From: Serripes groenlandicus | Taxonomy: Eukaryota > Mollusca > Bivalvia > Cardiida > Cardiidae | Assembly (NCBI GenBank): GCA_031761405.1 | Contig: JASEVX010000011.1 | Coordinates: 33,437,822 to 33,501,821 of the forward strand | Reading direction: 5' to 3' | Length of the DNA stretch: 64,000 nucleotides | Shown here: positions 33,826 through 46,731 of the stretch, in pieces | Layout: each line of letters starts with the position of its first letter | Numbering within the stretch: the first letter of the stretch is position 1 | Notes under the pieces: generated by a model | Database searches by the model: none | What the model saw: the letters and a program-made list of their open reading frames with translations, nothing else | What the model was told of the DNA's origin: nothing | Translations under genes and position numbers: made by a program

Positions 33826-34266
33826 GGGTACGTGTTAATACCGGAATATACTGAATATACAGAAATAGACTTTAATATACTGAAATACACTTGTGTAATT
33901 ACACAAATAAGCATTTTTGAATCGACTCATGGCCTTTTATATGTATCAATACCGCTTAGAGTTGTTGGTCAGTCCGATTAAAAAATGAATTAACACTACA
34001 CAACAATAAAACAAGTAAAGTGTGAAATACACAATCCTGTCAAAAGGATAAAACGGGTGTAAAGTTGTCAGCTGACAAGATGGAATCCAACCCGGGAAAA
34101 TTTCAACAAATATGAAGTAATGAAAGACAATACTTTTCTGTGCTGTATGTCGATTCAAAACTGCTTATTTGTGTACTACACGAGTGTAATTCAGAGTATT
34201 TCGGTATATATTCAGTATATTTCGGTATATTTCAATGTATTCCGGTATTTCCCACGTATCCCGAGC
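33826..34266. mobile_element. Element with about 105-bp terminal inverted repeats
   Basis: Left arm 33826-33930 (taccggaatatactgaatat ... acacaaataagc ... ttgaatcgac) pairs with right arm 34147-34266 (gtcgattcaa ... gcttatttgtgt ... attccggtatttcccacgta). About 215 bp of unique sequence lies between them with no coding capacity. Confidence 0.6.
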
Positions 34267-34482
34267 GTGCAAACCTGTTATGTTTTCGTTTTTTCTTTTA
34301 TATGCAATTTCGGTGTTTTGAAATAAGTTGCATAGCCTCTCTGTAAGTATTATTTCTGTGTTTTGCTTTTATACGAAAAAAACCCATTCATAGTTAACAG
34401 ATGTGAGATATTTTTTTTTTTTTTTTTTTTTTTCAATAACCCATGAAGCTTTCTGAAATGAAACTGGAAAAATCCATGGGGG

Positions 34483-34735
34483 CCGCCATTTTGGATATGT
34501 ATAAAAGGCAGACGTAAAACACAGATTGAAAATTATTGTCGTCTTTTTAATCATTTTTTTTTAAATCGGTATTTTGGGTATGTATAAAATGAGCAGAAAA
34601 ACACGGATTGAAAATTATTGTCGTCTTTTTAATCATTTTTTTTTAAAATCGGTATTTTGGGTATATATAAAATGAGCGGAAAAACACGGATTGAAAATTA
34701 TTGTCGTCTTTTTAATCATTTTTTTTTAAAATAGA
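34483..34735. repeat. About 83-bp tandem repeat x3
   Basis: Unit 'gtattttgggtatgtataaa', 'cacggattgaaaattattgt', 'cgtctttttaatca', T8. A T24 run precedes it at 34411-34434. Confidence 0.8.
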
Positions 34736-35984
34736 TATTTAAGATCATTAAAGTGCTGTGTTATGTGGGAATAAACATTTGTACGAAAAGTTAAAACTAA
34801 ATGGAAATCTGTAAGAAATATGTTTTCCCGTTCGTAAAAAAACCAACAGCATAATTAGCCTTCTACGCCCGAACCTAAATTTTGACTGTATCGTAGCCAA
34901 AGAAGGACGTGACGTCATTTCCGTTACACTTCATCTTGGCGTAACGTCACTGGAGCGACGTCGTTTCCCGCAAAAAAAGTGGTATCAACATGAAAGACCC
35001 CAAATTCCTATACATGAGCTATTGCCACACTCATTCAAAGTATAATTATTTATCAAACATTGTGGCAAAAGGATAACTTTCTCATAAGGAGCAATTGTTC
35101 TTTTGGTGACAATCTTTCCCTAAATCGTCTGTTGCATAGGCCTCAGAAACTGTCTCTAATAGGGAAAGGGTTTAGCAGAAATGTGACCCCTTACATAATT
35201 TGTTCCAGTCATATTGACTGGTTGAAAAAGGTAGTCGCCAGATGGCATCAGAAAAGGGCTAATCTATTTGCTTCTTTACCATAATGCAGGTGATCGATTA
35301 ATTAAGGATCATCTTGGCCCTCATGTTTTAACTTCGTTCATTATAAATGTATTCCTTGATTTTCTGAAAGTTTTTACTTTATTATTTTCTGTCGTAATAA
35401 TAGACGACAGCAATACGAATTCCAAATATGTTTTGATAATGCAAGAAACATGACATTAACATTAGCACCTATAGATATATTAAAAAAAATGTGATTGTTC
35501 AATTGAACTGTCAATCTGCCATGTTGTTTATTTGAAACAAAGTTATCTTCGTACCCTAGTTATTTTGTACTCATTTTGACAGCTATTTCTACTTTCGTTA
35601 AAGTGTTACAAACTCCTTTCAATAACTTTCATTTATAGAAATATGCCTTAATAACACCTCAATAAAGTCGTCTTTCTTTTGTATCTGGGATACGTGCCTG
35701 GACACACGTATTGTAGTTAAAAAACCCAGCTGCTTTCCCCTTTATCATTGAGGCCTAAGTTACGCTAATCAGAGTTGGGAAATGCTATATAGTCACTAAT
35801 ATTTTATGAGTCGCCTGTTGAATTTCACACAATACACTGGGTAAAAAGGCGAAAAAGTATCTTGAAGATTTAATTTATTAACCTTTTGTTTTATTTTCCA
35901 GTGCTGTAACACATCATTTATAAATTTCCAATGTGACAGAAGTTCCCAGAAGGATGGATCGGATGGAGCTATCATAGCCAAAGT
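34736..35984. other. Non-coding stretch
   Basis: It contains the MITE M1 fragment at 35068-35173 and AT-rich sequence up to the LINE remnant. No gene recognised. Confidence 0.45.
35068..35173. mobile_element. MITE M1 fragment
   Basis: Arm cattgtggcaaaagg, imperfect partner, tcgtctgttgca, right end agggaaagggttta. The left end is missing. Confidence 0.55.
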
Positions 35985-36838
35985 CAGAAAATTGTGGTCC
36001 ATTGGATCTGAAGGCTGTAAACAATCAAACTGTTCCAATTGTTTCCCTACACAGCTGGTGTTTGGGGATTTAAAAACTGTGACGACATGAACAAACTCCA
36101 ACACATGGCTATACAAACATTTCTAGGCATCGAAAGCAAACTTCTTTTATTGCCCTGGACGGTGAAACAGGACTTAATAGCCCACTCTACAGAAGACACT
36201 GATATAATTTGTCTTTGGCATAGACTATCTTGCTTACCTGTTTCACGCGTTGCACATTGCGTTTTGTCTGGGATAAAGCCAAAACAACGCTTTCAGGGGA
36301 CACGTGGCAGACGTTAAGCAAATACTAGAGGACAACTACCTCATAAACCTTTTTGATGTTTATACCATAAAAGATGTGTAGCGTGAATACATAATTAAGT
36401 GTTTGAACCTTAGTATGAGACACAAGCTGGAAACAACCTGGAGAGATGGGTTACATCAATCGCGAAAGCTGCAGACGTATAAACTGTTCAAAGACTGCTT
36501 TAAAACTGAGCAATATGTAGATAGACAATTGTCAATAAAACAAAGATCCGCATTGGTGTGATTCAGATGCTGTGTTTTCCGACTATCCATAGAATTGGAG
36601 TGATACAGGAGACCCGAGTACTACTAGATAGAAGAACCTGTAACCAAGGACACGTAAGACAAGACACACTTCCTTGTGTCGTGCCTAGGCTACAAGGAAC
36701 TACGACATAAACATTTTGGTGACATCTTAGGGCAGGACAGTGATAACAACACTCTAAAAACAATGATGAGAAATATTGACTCTAAATCAATCGCTAACTT
36801 CCTCATTGAATCATACAAGAGCCAAATCAGATACTAAA
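35985..36838 (+). pseudogene. Decayed LINE reverse-transcriptase C-terminal region
   Basis: Reading across several frames gives VWGFKNCDDMNKLQHMAIQ-FLGI, the usual 'G..WG......IQN.A...FLG' stretch after the RT domain of bivalve non-LTR elements. Later come conserved-looking YKLFKDCFKTE, 'LSIKQRSAL..FRCCVFRL' and a final segment ending in a short helix and stop at about 36836. Frameshifts and stops are frequent, so it is inactive. A host gene is unlikely. Confidence 0.6.
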
Positions 36839-38031
36839 GCATCGCCAGTGATATTTATTAAAAACATTGAACCATCTAAATTTAATAACTGTGATAAATT
36901 GTAGACATTATGTTGTGATGAAAGAGACTATATTAATTTTTCTGAATGCCTAAAGGAGAATTCATTCTCAAATTCAATACTTGCACAAACAAAACGAATA
37001 CGATTTACTACTTAATACAATCACTGTATTAACTTACTAAAAGTAACGATAACGTGACCTTCATAAACACTTGCAAACATATATTTCAAAACAAGCAAGT
37101 TATCCTTTCATCACAATATTTTCCACTTTAAGTAATAGTTTATCCATTCTGATGCAATGATAGAGATATTTTTTAAATAATGTTCAAAGTCAATCTGCCG
37201 CAAAATTGTTGCAGTGGTAAAGGGTTAAGTTAAATGGTTTCGGTATATAACTGAACTTTGACATGTTGCTTATAATAATTTTTATTGAACAACGTGTCCT
37301 TAGATAAAAAAAATTGTTTACCATAATACAGTTTTTGAATTTGTTCAAGCTGTTGTGATTGGTTACAAAATCATAGCAACCATGCGTCATTACAAAAGGG
37401 GTAAATTGAACCTTTACCTACAAATGACAACCCCTACCATTCCACTCTACCAATTTCAAGGTAACTTTATAGGAATTTTTCTTTGATGGGTGTTTTTCAA
37501 TCTCTTCAAAAACTTACAATCTGTGTAGGCATTATGTGTAGAACTTTGATTGCTGCATCATCAGAAATTGAGAAAAGTACCCAAACTTTCAAAACCTTTT
37601 CCTCAATAACAAGCTTGCAATGCTATAAAAATGAACATTTAGAGTCACTTTGAAAACAAATGTTCATTTTGAGTAACACTAAAACTTGCTCCTATGTTGT
37701 AAACCTGCATGTTTTACTAATCTTGGTCTTAAATTTTGATGTAAATGGATATGTGTATAAACACTGTTTGCTGTATTTCTATAAGCACACAATGAAACAG
37801 TTTAAGTAGTTGAGTGTCATTCTGTAACAGAAACAAAGGTCTTTGAGACTAGAATACATTCAGACAAACCTCCACCTTTGTGCAATTTGATCTGATTGAT
37901 CAGATAATATGCATGCTCAGATTGATGTTTATCGTAAAGAGTTATTGATGTTTTCAAGTGGTCAATAGATATATAATGATACAATTATTTTTGCTTTGGC
38001 AGATCTGTTATTCATTTCTCTGATGCGTTTA
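36839..38031. other. Non-coding stretch
   Basis: MITE M1 right half at 37085-37228. 37430-37620 resembles a decayed tandem unit of the 40584-41688 element ('ttccactctaccaatttcaa', 'gctgcatcatcagaaa'). Confidence 0.45.
37085..37228. mobile_element. MITE M1 right-half fragment
   Basis: ttatcctttcatcacaatattttccac, aagtcaatctgccgca, right end taaagggttaa. Confidence 0.5.
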
Positions 38032-38912
38032 TCTGCTCACCTGTCACATAGTGACAAGGTGAGATATTGTAATCACACTTTGTCTGCCATACGTCCACAA
38101 TTTCTTAATAACACGATAAACTCTTATTTTAATCAGATTTATATCAAACTTATCCAGAGCTCGGTTCTTTTCGTAAACCAGTCAGGTCCATCAATGCACA
38201 ACTGGATTATGGCCCTTTAAAATTGGCAAGATTGTTATAATTGACCTTGTGAACGTGATAAAAGCTTCATTCATTATCTTATGTTTATCAAACTTATTCA
38301 ATAGCTAGATATCTGTGACAGCTCGGCTCCTTTCGTAGATCAGCCAGATATGTTTATGCATGACACGACTATGGCCCTTTAAAATCAGGAAAATAGTTAT
38401 AATTGACCTTGTGAGCACAATAAATCATTATTTATCACCTGGTGCTTACCAAACTTATTCAGTAGCTAGATATATGTGAGAGCTTGGTTCCTTTCGAAAA
38501 CCATTTATGCATGTCAGGATTATGACCCTTTAAATTGGCTGAATTGCTATAATTGACCTTGTGAACATGATAGAGTCATCATTTACGTTCCAATGATTAC
38601 TAGGAATTTGCTGTGCTCGAGTGGTCAGCGTCGAGGATTTCGAAACAGGGTGTCCCTGGTTCGATCCCCAGTTGCGGCAATTCGGTCATAGTGGAGTGCC
38701 ATTGGGCAAGGCACATTTTCTAACCTAGTACTGATTTGTTTATCCAGGGATCATGAATAATAAAATTTAATTGTGCGCTAAATGACCTTAGCTGTCTATG
38801 CGCCATAAAACAATATACATTCATTCCAATGATTACCAAACTTATACAGTATCTATGTATGCATGAGAGCTTGTTTCCTTTTGACCAAAGGCCCTCATGG
38901 GCCTCTTGTTCT
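38032..38912 (+). mobile_element. HINE/Helentron-like element with four internal tandem units
   Basis: Begins tgctcacctgtcac followed by its hairpin partner gtgacaaggtgag, ends in hairpin aggccctcatgggcct then cttgttct. Between them a unit of about 170 bp ('atcaaacttattca-tagct', 'gagctcggttcctttcg', 'tatggccctttaaa', 'ataattgaccttgtgaac') repeats four times. No protein coding. Class assignment is by terminal hairpin and tandem core only. Confidence 0.5.
38611..38817 (+). mobile_element. SINE S3 with tRNA-Leu/Ser-like head
   Basis: Head ctcgagtggtcagcgtcgag, long variable-arm-like segment, B box ggttcgatcccc, then a body 'gggcaaggcacattttctaa', 'ccagggatcatgaataat'. It interrupts the fourth tandem unit of the element at 38032-38912. 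A body fragment of the same family is at 8571-8632 in copy A, absent from copy B. Confidence 0.7.
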
Positions 38913-38984
38913 TATATTTAAATTGTAAACTGTTAAAATTTGGCACAAATGTTTCTTAAAAAACATGGTTGTTTTAAACACATT

Positions 38985-39036
38985 AACAATCTAATTAATC
39001 AGGTGAGCAATATAGGGCCATCATGAACCTCTTGTT
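38985..39036 (+). mobile_element. 3' end remnant of the HINE-like family
   Basis: aatcaggtgagcaatatagg followed by gccatcatgaacctcttgtt. Only the terminus survives. Confidence 0.4.
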
Positions 39037-40008
39037 ATGAAAAGTAAACACATTTTAATAGCGCATCAAGGAAACAGCCATGCAGCAGTTCTAATTATTC
39101 GCATGTGTGAATAACTAGAACTGTTGCATTGCTCTTTGAAAAGGCAGTCTGGATTTCTGTCCACAGCAGGTCATAGTGTACTGCACATTTCTTAGCAATA
39201 CTAATTTAATTGTAGTATGTATAAGCACAGTTATACTTAGATATAACCCATATACTGTTGAAATGGCATGAAACCCAATTTATTGTTCAAGGTTGATGCA
39301 TGCATTTTAAAATGTGTTGACACAAGTAGTATGAACTGAAATTGGTACAGTATGCATACCCATTTTAGAGGAGTATTGCTTTCTGATCTGGGTCTACTTA
39401 ATTTGTCAGTGTTTTAGACTGTCACCTTATTATAATGAGTAATGGTGATACATGTATCCAGCCTGTTTCCCAAAAGTAATATTTAAAAATAATTATAAAA
39501 ATATAAAAGATTGGTGAATTCATTCTCTGTGTTTATGTGTTAAGAATTGATCGACTCACTATATGGTTTATTACCACCAATATTAGTCTGAGCATGAGAT
39601 GTTTTGATTTGAAAAAGATCAGATGCCACATCACATATACTTTCTTATTGTCATCTGCTGAAGTAATCTTGTCTGTTTGATTGACAGTTTATTGGGTAAT
39701 GTTTTCACTTGACAAAACTGATAGAATCTTAAATATTATTTGTATGTAAGAAGGAGGGAAACTAATAGTTTCTTTACTTCATAAAGCACAGCTTTTAATT
39801 GAGTATGCTTTTAAAAAATATCTTTGTTCCCAGAAATGCAAAACCCTTTTTCAACTTGCAGAGCATTTAATACATTTGCACCTGAAGACATCTGGAAACA
39901 TTGTCACAAAGGGATATAAAATGATCATAGTGGTGATATATTTGCAACTATGTATTCAACTCTTTTCTTCTATGCTACCTTTATTTTTACATAGATTTTC
40001 CATATTTT
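39037..40008. other. Non-coding stretch
   Basis: AT-rich. A weak MITE M1 remnant at 39880-40008 ('acattgtcacaaagggatat', 'caactatgtattcaactc'). Confidence 0.4.
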
Positions 40009-40432
40009 TAGCTCACCTATGCACAAAGTGCAAGGTGAGCTATTGGGGTCACATTTTGTCCGGCGTCCGGCCAGCGTCCATTTTACCCTTGTTAACACAC
40101 TACAGGCTACATTTTGCCTCCAATCACCATGAAAGTTTGCCAGAACATTCGTCTCCATGAAATATCGGGCAAGTTTGGAACTGGGTCATGTCCGGTCAAA
40201 AACTAGGTCTCAAGGTCAAATTTGTGAAAAACCTTGTAAACACTCTGGAAGCTATATTTTTGGATTGAGCATGTTGCGTGGAAACTTTGTTAGGATGTTT
40301 GTCTTATTGATATCTAGGCCGAGTTCGAAACTGGCTCATGTCCTGTCATAAACTAGATCACTAGGTCAAATTTAAGGAAAATCTTGTTAACACTTAGGTG
40401 AGCGATCGAGGGCCATCATGGCCTTCTTGTTA
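40009..40432 (+). mobile_element. HINE/Helentron-like element, single-unit
   Basis: Starts with hairpin agctcacctatgcac / gtgcaaggtgagct, ends aggtgagcgatcg-agggccatcatggcc-ttcttgtta. The start and end share inverted gctcacct/aggtgagc. Confidence 0.5.
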
Positions 40433-40583
40433 CAATATTTTGATTACATTTTAAATTGTTTGGTTAACAATTATGCCAAAACTTAACAAGTGAGTCTGTG
40501 CTATTTCGTGGCCATCTTATTACTCCACATTTCTTATGATACTTGTTTATCAAATATTATTTCCACATGTGCCTCATGTTTTT

Positions 40584-41688
40584 AGCTCACCTATGCACGA
40601 AGTGCAAGGTGAGCTTTTGTGATCACTGAATGTCCGTCGACCGTCGTCGTCGTCGTCTGACCGTCTGTTAACAATTTCCTACAAATGACTTCTTCTACCA
40701 AACCAATGGACAGATTTCAAAATAACTTCACAGGAATGGTCCTTAGGTGGTCCCCTTTCAAAGCTGTTCAAAGAATTTAATTCCAAGTAGAACATTGGCT
40801 GTTGCGGCATCAGAAAAGGGGAAAATTGCAAAATCTTAAAAAATCTTCTTGTCCAAATGTGCTAGCCCGATTTGAATTTTTTTTTGCTCAAATGTTCCTT
40901 ATTGCATCCTTTACCAAGATTGGTTCAAATATTTCCGATCCGTTGAAAAACATGGCCGCAAGGGGGCAGGGCTTGTTTTCCTTATCTGTGCATTGTTAAA
41001 ACTTTAAAAAATCTTCTTCTACTAAACCAATGGACAGATTTCAAAATAACTTCACAGGAATGGTCCTGAGGTGGTCCCCTTTCAAAGCTGTTCAAATAAT
41101 TTAATTCTAAGTAGAACTTTGGCTGTTGCGGCATCAGAAAAGGGGAAAATTGCAAAATCTTAAAAAATCTTCTTGTCCAAATGTGCTAGCCCGATTTGAA
41201 AATTATTTTGCACAAGTGTTCCTTAGGGCATCCTCTACCAAGATTGGTTCAAATATTTCCAATCCGTTGAAAAACATGGCCGCAAGGGGGCGGGGCTTGT
41301 TTTCCTTATATGTGCATTGTTAAAACTTTAAAAAATCTTCTTCTACTAAACCGATATACAGATTTCAAAATAACTTCACAGGAATGGTCCTTAGGTGGCC
41401 CCCCTTCCAAAGTTGTTCGAAGAATTTAATTCAAGTAGAACTTTGGCTGTTGCGGCATCAGAAAAGGGGAAAATTGACAAATCTTAAAAAACCTTCTAGT
41501 CCAAAAGTGCTGGCCTGATTTAAAAATTGTATGAACTAAGATTGTTCCAATAATTCTGATCTATTGAAAACATGGCTGCCAGCGTGCTGAGCTTACATTC
41601 CTTATTATGTAAAGGGTAAAAGCTCTGAAAACTTGGAAGTTCTATTAAACCAGGTGAGCGATATAGGGCCATCATGGCCCTCTTGTTT
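40584..41688 (+). mobile_element. HINE/Helentron-like element with three 324-bp tandem units
   Basis: Same terminal hairpins as its neighbour (agctcacctatgcac; gggccatcatggccctcttg). The core holds units at about 40686-41009, 41010-41333 and 41334-41640, the first two nearly identical, plus a (gtc)n patch at 40639-40660. Open frames of 65 codons inside the first two units are repeat products, not genes. Confidence 0.55.
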
Positions 41689-42189
41689 TTATATACACTG
41701 ATGAATTTGGCATTGGCATGAGTTTTTACTTAGTGCTGTTTAAACTTCCACCTAATTGTATATGGTTTCCAACCATTTCCATCACAATGCATACATATAT
41801 GTTAATGTAATATATCATGGAAACTCAATAAGTGTACAGGTAGGTGTACCCAAAGAAATTCAGTGCCTTCAGCGCTTTGATTTTAAGTGGTTGCTGACGT
41901 CATCGTCATCACACGATGTTTATCCTTGTATAAGCTTTACTTTAACCTGCAATAAGTTTTCGTCAAGCTCAGAAAACCCAACTTAAGTTCTCAGCCAAAA
42001 ACCTATATGCTCCTTACACGAGAACATAATATATTCTCGTTGTTACTTTGAAGACGGTGAACCATGGATCTGATCTTGTGAAAACAAATATAAGATTGCT
42101 TAAAACATATCTTAATTCCCTGAACAAATCCGATATACCATCGATCTTTATGTAACAGCTGTTTCGTTGGGTAGTACTTCAGCAATCAT
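41689..42189. other. Non-coding stretch
   Basis: Between a HINE-like element and the MITE cluster. No feature recognised. Confidence 0.4.
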
Positions 42190-43745
42190 GTATATGTCAT
42201 TTAAAAGGTGCACATTAACATACAGCACATAGCGAAATGCTGGCAAATCTGTATAAATGAAAGTAAAATTATTAAATAGAGTTGAAAACACTGTGGCAAA
42301 AGGATAACATATGAGCAATTTCTCCATTTTCCACGATGTTCTCACATGTCGTCAGATAAAGCAGATGCGTGGAATGTGTCTGTAATTGGGAAAGGGTTAA
42401 AATGTATAAAACTGTAAACATACAGACACTCCACTTTGTATTTACATTATGTGTACTCATTAAGCCTCACCACAGGTAAATCGACCTTCAAGCTGATCAA
42501 ACACGCCACACGACACACATAGAAAAAATCTACAGCAGATAACTTTGAAAATATCTCGGGGGGATAATTCGGAATTCTTTTTCGATGAAAGTACACTTCA
42601 GTATAGACAATCAAAAGGGGGAAATGAAGCAGTTGCTCATAATGAGATATTTCTCCTTTATCCTCTCAATGCTGTTTAATGTTGACAGCTGCATGTCGAA
42701 ATGCGTCTGCATTTGTAAATCATAATAGATTACGATAACACTTTGTTTACATAACCGGAGCTATATAAATACATCTTTATATGTCTCTGGTATAATACAC
42801 ATATTTTTATTTCTAGCAGTATTAAAACTAAAACTAAAGAGACAATAAACATATATTTAGACAAAATGAACAAAAAACAGAAATGATAAACAGATAGACA
42901 GACATGTATACGTGTATAATCACATAGTAAATGTATTGCGATACAACGAAACTATTTCGAATCTGGGTCACAGTTATGCTCCCGAGGCTTACGGGCTGTT
43001 TGAACAATGAGACGGTGGTTAGTAGCTCTTCGTAATATCATGACCACAGACGAAAACCGACCTTCAGGACTTTCCTGCTATATAACCCTCTCTCCCTACA
43101 TACAACAAATTTGCAGCAGACGACTTTAAAAATATCCAGGCGAAATTAAGAAAAATCTATATAATTATAGGTAATATTTCTGAATATAGGTGAAAGCATT
43201 GTGACAAAATGAGAAATGGTTCTTTATGTGCAAGTTCTCCAGTTGCCACCATTTTAAACTTTAAAAAGTAGTCTGCTACAGAGGCGTCAAAATGCTTCTA
43301 TGTATGGGAAAGGAATAAGAGCTAAATGGCACTGTGTCTGTGCGCAGTTTGGCCAGGTTCTTCCGTGTCTCTGAATGAAGCAGCAGAATTATCCTGGCAA
43401 CAATTATTACCAACAATTATTCTAGTACACATTCTCAATCAAAGCGTAATTGACATTCACTTCAAAACCACTACGAAGGTCAGTTTTCGTGTGACATTTT
43501 GCTTATCAAGACAAGGAAGATAACCCTTTCCCACATATAGACGCTTTCTGAGGCCACAGCAGCAAACTAATTTTTGAAAACATTGCGACAAAAGGAGATA
43601 TTTCTCAAAATGAGAAATGTCCTTTTGCCACAATGTTTTGAAGTCTAGTCTATATGAAACTTTCAATATTGGAGATTTTTAATATAGTTTTTGCGTAGAT
43701 GTTTTTAACGTCGTCTGTCTACTGCATATTTATAAGGAGTATGAA
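42190..43745. mobile_element. Cluster of four MITE M1 copies
   Basis: Copies at about 42190-42400 (ends gggaaagggttaa), 42500-42730 (decayed), 43085-43320 (gcagcagacgactt, right end gggaaaggaataa) and 43520-43745 (ataaCCCTTTCCCACAT start, decayed end). The sequence between them is AT-rich with no recognised gene. Confidence 0.6.
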
Positions 43746-43883
43746 ATATTTAGCAAGATAGCTTGTACAACAATGGTTATACATGTAACAAGATAAAAAA
43801 AACACACTGACTCAGTCTCTAGTTACAAGTTACACACATTATATACTCTTTGACTTCTCATTTACAAATAACAACATGCCGTG

Positions 43884-44431
43884 CACCGGTAGCTCCGTAT
43901 GAAGTGACGCGAGATGTCAGTTCAGGGGTTGTGTGATCGAAACACAACAAGGCCAAGATTCTTTCCGAGGCTTAACAAACATGAATGCGACACGCCTCAT
44001 TCATTCCAGCCAATAGGACAACAGTCTATGCGGTATAGCAGCCAGTGGTCTGGAAAGACTCGTGTGGCGTACTGGTGTGAGTAAGCCTTGAAAAACATGG
44101 TTATCCCTTTCCCTCATATAGACGCTTTCTGACGCCTCTGCAGCAGACGGCGTTTTGAAAACATAGTGACAAAAGAAGAAATTGCTCAAAACGAGCAATT
44201 TCTCCTTTTGCCACAATGTTTTCCACTTTTAGTCATAGGTTATCCATTTGATTATAGAGATTTTCTAATTTTGACAAAATATGTTTGAAGTCGTCTGCTG
44301 CAGAATTGTCATATGAGGGAAAGGGTTATGTGAACTGCCCGTCATGATTTGAGTGATTTTGTTGTTGAACAACTGGCTTTAAAACCCAAATAATCAATCA
44401 ATAAATAAATAAATAAATCAATCAATCAATC
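43884..44431 (+). mobile_element. SINE S1, full, interrupted by MITE M1
   Basis: A degenerate tRNA-like head (ccggtagctcc ... gtgtgatcgaaac) is followed by the family body and an (aatc) tail, split by the MITE at 44101-44329. It spans the first position at which copy A is visible. Confidence 0.75.
44101..44329. mobile_element. MITE M1 (piggyBac-like), copy B counterpart
   Basis: Orthologous to 94-322: same SINE host, same TTAT flanks, same 229-bp length. It shows that the insertion predates the copy split. Confidence 0.8.
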
Positions 44432-44595
44432 AGTGACACCACGACTCTTGGCAAATCGGATATACGTAAATGCGATATGAACCGTCCCATGAGATAACCA
44501 ACTTTATGGCCTCTGCATTATATATCGGCCCGGATCAGCCTGTGCAGTCCGCACAAAGTCTTCTGCTGCAGATATGTCACAATTTGTCTACATTT

Positions 44596-44848
44596 GAGTC
44601 GTCCCGCAAGAAAACCAACATTATGGCCTCTGCGTAATGTATCGACCCAGATCAGCCTGCGCAGTCCGCGCAGGCTCATCCGGGCTGACACATTCCGTCT
44701 CAGAGGTACAGAGTACTGATTCCTGAAACAGAAAATCCACAGGAGGCGAAAAGTGTCCGTCCGGGTTAGCCTGCGCTGAATACTTAAGCTATTCCGGGTC
44801 GATACTTTACGCAGAGTCCACAATGCTGGTTTGCTCGTGGAATGGCTC
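44596..44848. mobile_element. MITE M2, full length in copy B
   Basis: Starts gagtcgtcccgcaagaaaacc and ends ggtttgctcgtggaatggctc, an inverted pair. In copy A only the first 73 bases remain (609-681). Confidence 0.7.
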
Positions 44849-45492
44849 ATATACAACACGAATAACATTCATATCTATGCATCAGACTAAAGTCTATTTG
44901 ATAGTACTATTCCGTAACGAATTAACAGTGTATACAATTAAATATAACTCATGTCCATGTTTGATTCCATGTTCCTTTTTGAAGCTAGACACAAACACAG
45001 TATATCGAGGGCTTGGTGTGAAACGGTTGTAACTAAAAACCTATTTTGAAAATCCTAGTTTAGGGGCAATTTCGACCCCTTTGTAAACAATGCAAATTTA
45101 GGTGCCATTGCTCAGAACGAGCAAAGGCACCTAAATTTCCATTGTTTACCAAGAAAAATGATTTAACGCTTATAAAGACTTTATGGCGAGGTGATAAACC
45201 TTGGTAAAAAATTACCGATTTTAGTTACAACCGTTTCACGCCAAGCCCTCGATATAGAGTTTATATGTCGCCGTATCGGTGGTGTAGTGGTAGATGGTCC
45301 GTTTTCAGGTGCGGGAGATCGCGGGCTCGATCCTAGGCAGAGTCACACCAAATACGTGTGATATAACTTAACACTTGTTGAAATCGGCATTAAGCCCTAT
45401 ACAAACAAAATATATATATTGTTATACGTATCAGATTATTATGTATATCTATACATACACAAATAACGTTGACTTAAGCGGCCATTTCACCA

Positions 45493-46035
45493 ATGATTGT
45501 TTTTTCCAATCTGCCCGATCTGGACCAGATTGTCCCCGATGAATCAATTTTTTTGATCGGCCCGATTGTCGTCCTGAATCGCCTCCGATCGTTCCCTTTC
45601 TTGACCCGACTGAGTCCCGACCAACGGACGATGGCGGGGGACGAATCACGGACGTTCCTCGCGCAATCGCCGCGTTTCCGGGGCGCAAGTATGCGAAAGT
45701 ACGCGCAAGTACCCGTAGGTACACGGCAAAGGCAAGTAGAGCGGCAGAGGCTATACGAAAGCTCCAGAGGGCGGGCGAGACAAGGGGACCTTCAGGGGAC
45801 CTCGGACGACCAAGACGACCACGGGCCGACAGTTTTTGATCGGCTACTGTTTTTCAACTTGTTTAAAATCAGTGGCCGATCACTTTTTCGGTACCCGACC
45901 CTCGGAGGACTGAGGCGGTTGCGCCAGATCTTCCCCCGAAGGTATAGGGTAGTGCTCGACAGTGCTCGCAGGTTCCCGACTATCTTCGCAAAATTGCGGC
46001 CGATCGACCAAAATAATTCTGACGCATCTGTGTAG
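45493..46035 (+). other. GC-rich island, copy B counterpart
   Basis: Same island and open frame as 1270-1812, with a T run replacing TTTGTTT near the start. No recognised product. Confidence 0.4.
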
Positions 46036-46695
46036 CAAATTACTTTTGAAAACAGTATGACAAAAAGAAAAATATCTCAGAACGAGCAGCTGCTCCTTTT
46101 GCGACAACGTATTTAACTCTAAATATATCCACAGTCAAATAGTCGGTAAGAAAACCTAAAGCTTTCTTTTACTTAAAGTAATTTTGTGTATCTAGCTGAT
46201 TGCATTGAATGTGTGAAAATGATGTTTTATTGAGGATTTAACCTTGCGTTAAAAGTGAAAGTGGGGTAAATTTATTCATGAAAAAAAAGCCGCGTTCTTA
46301 CGGGTTGCTTTAAAAAGGGTACCAATTTTGCAAACGTCTTGTTTTTTTATAAACAAATGTTCTCCCTCTTATTTTCACATTGTTTTCAAGATGACAGGCA
46401 ACTCTTTTCAATGACATACTTGTGCACCATGGACAAATGAATTAACTATTTCCCAATAACAGACCTTTCTGACGCCTCTACAGCTGACGACTTTCTTTTA
46501 AAACATTGTGGCAAAAGGATAAATGGCTTGAAACGGACAATTTCTCACATTCAGTCACAATGCTTTAAACTCTTTTTAAAGTTTTTATTGATCATACTTT
46601 CATTTTTAGAGATTTCCCATAGTTTTGCCTATGAGTTTTCAAACAGAGTTTGCTGTATGTGGTTACAGTGGGATAAATGACCAATGATTCGTTGA

Positions 46696-46731
<36 letters not shown>

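Noticed and set aside
40802..41323. Two 65-codon frames starting MRHQKRGKLQN
   Set aside because: They are the same frame in adjacent 324-bp tandem units of a mobile element.
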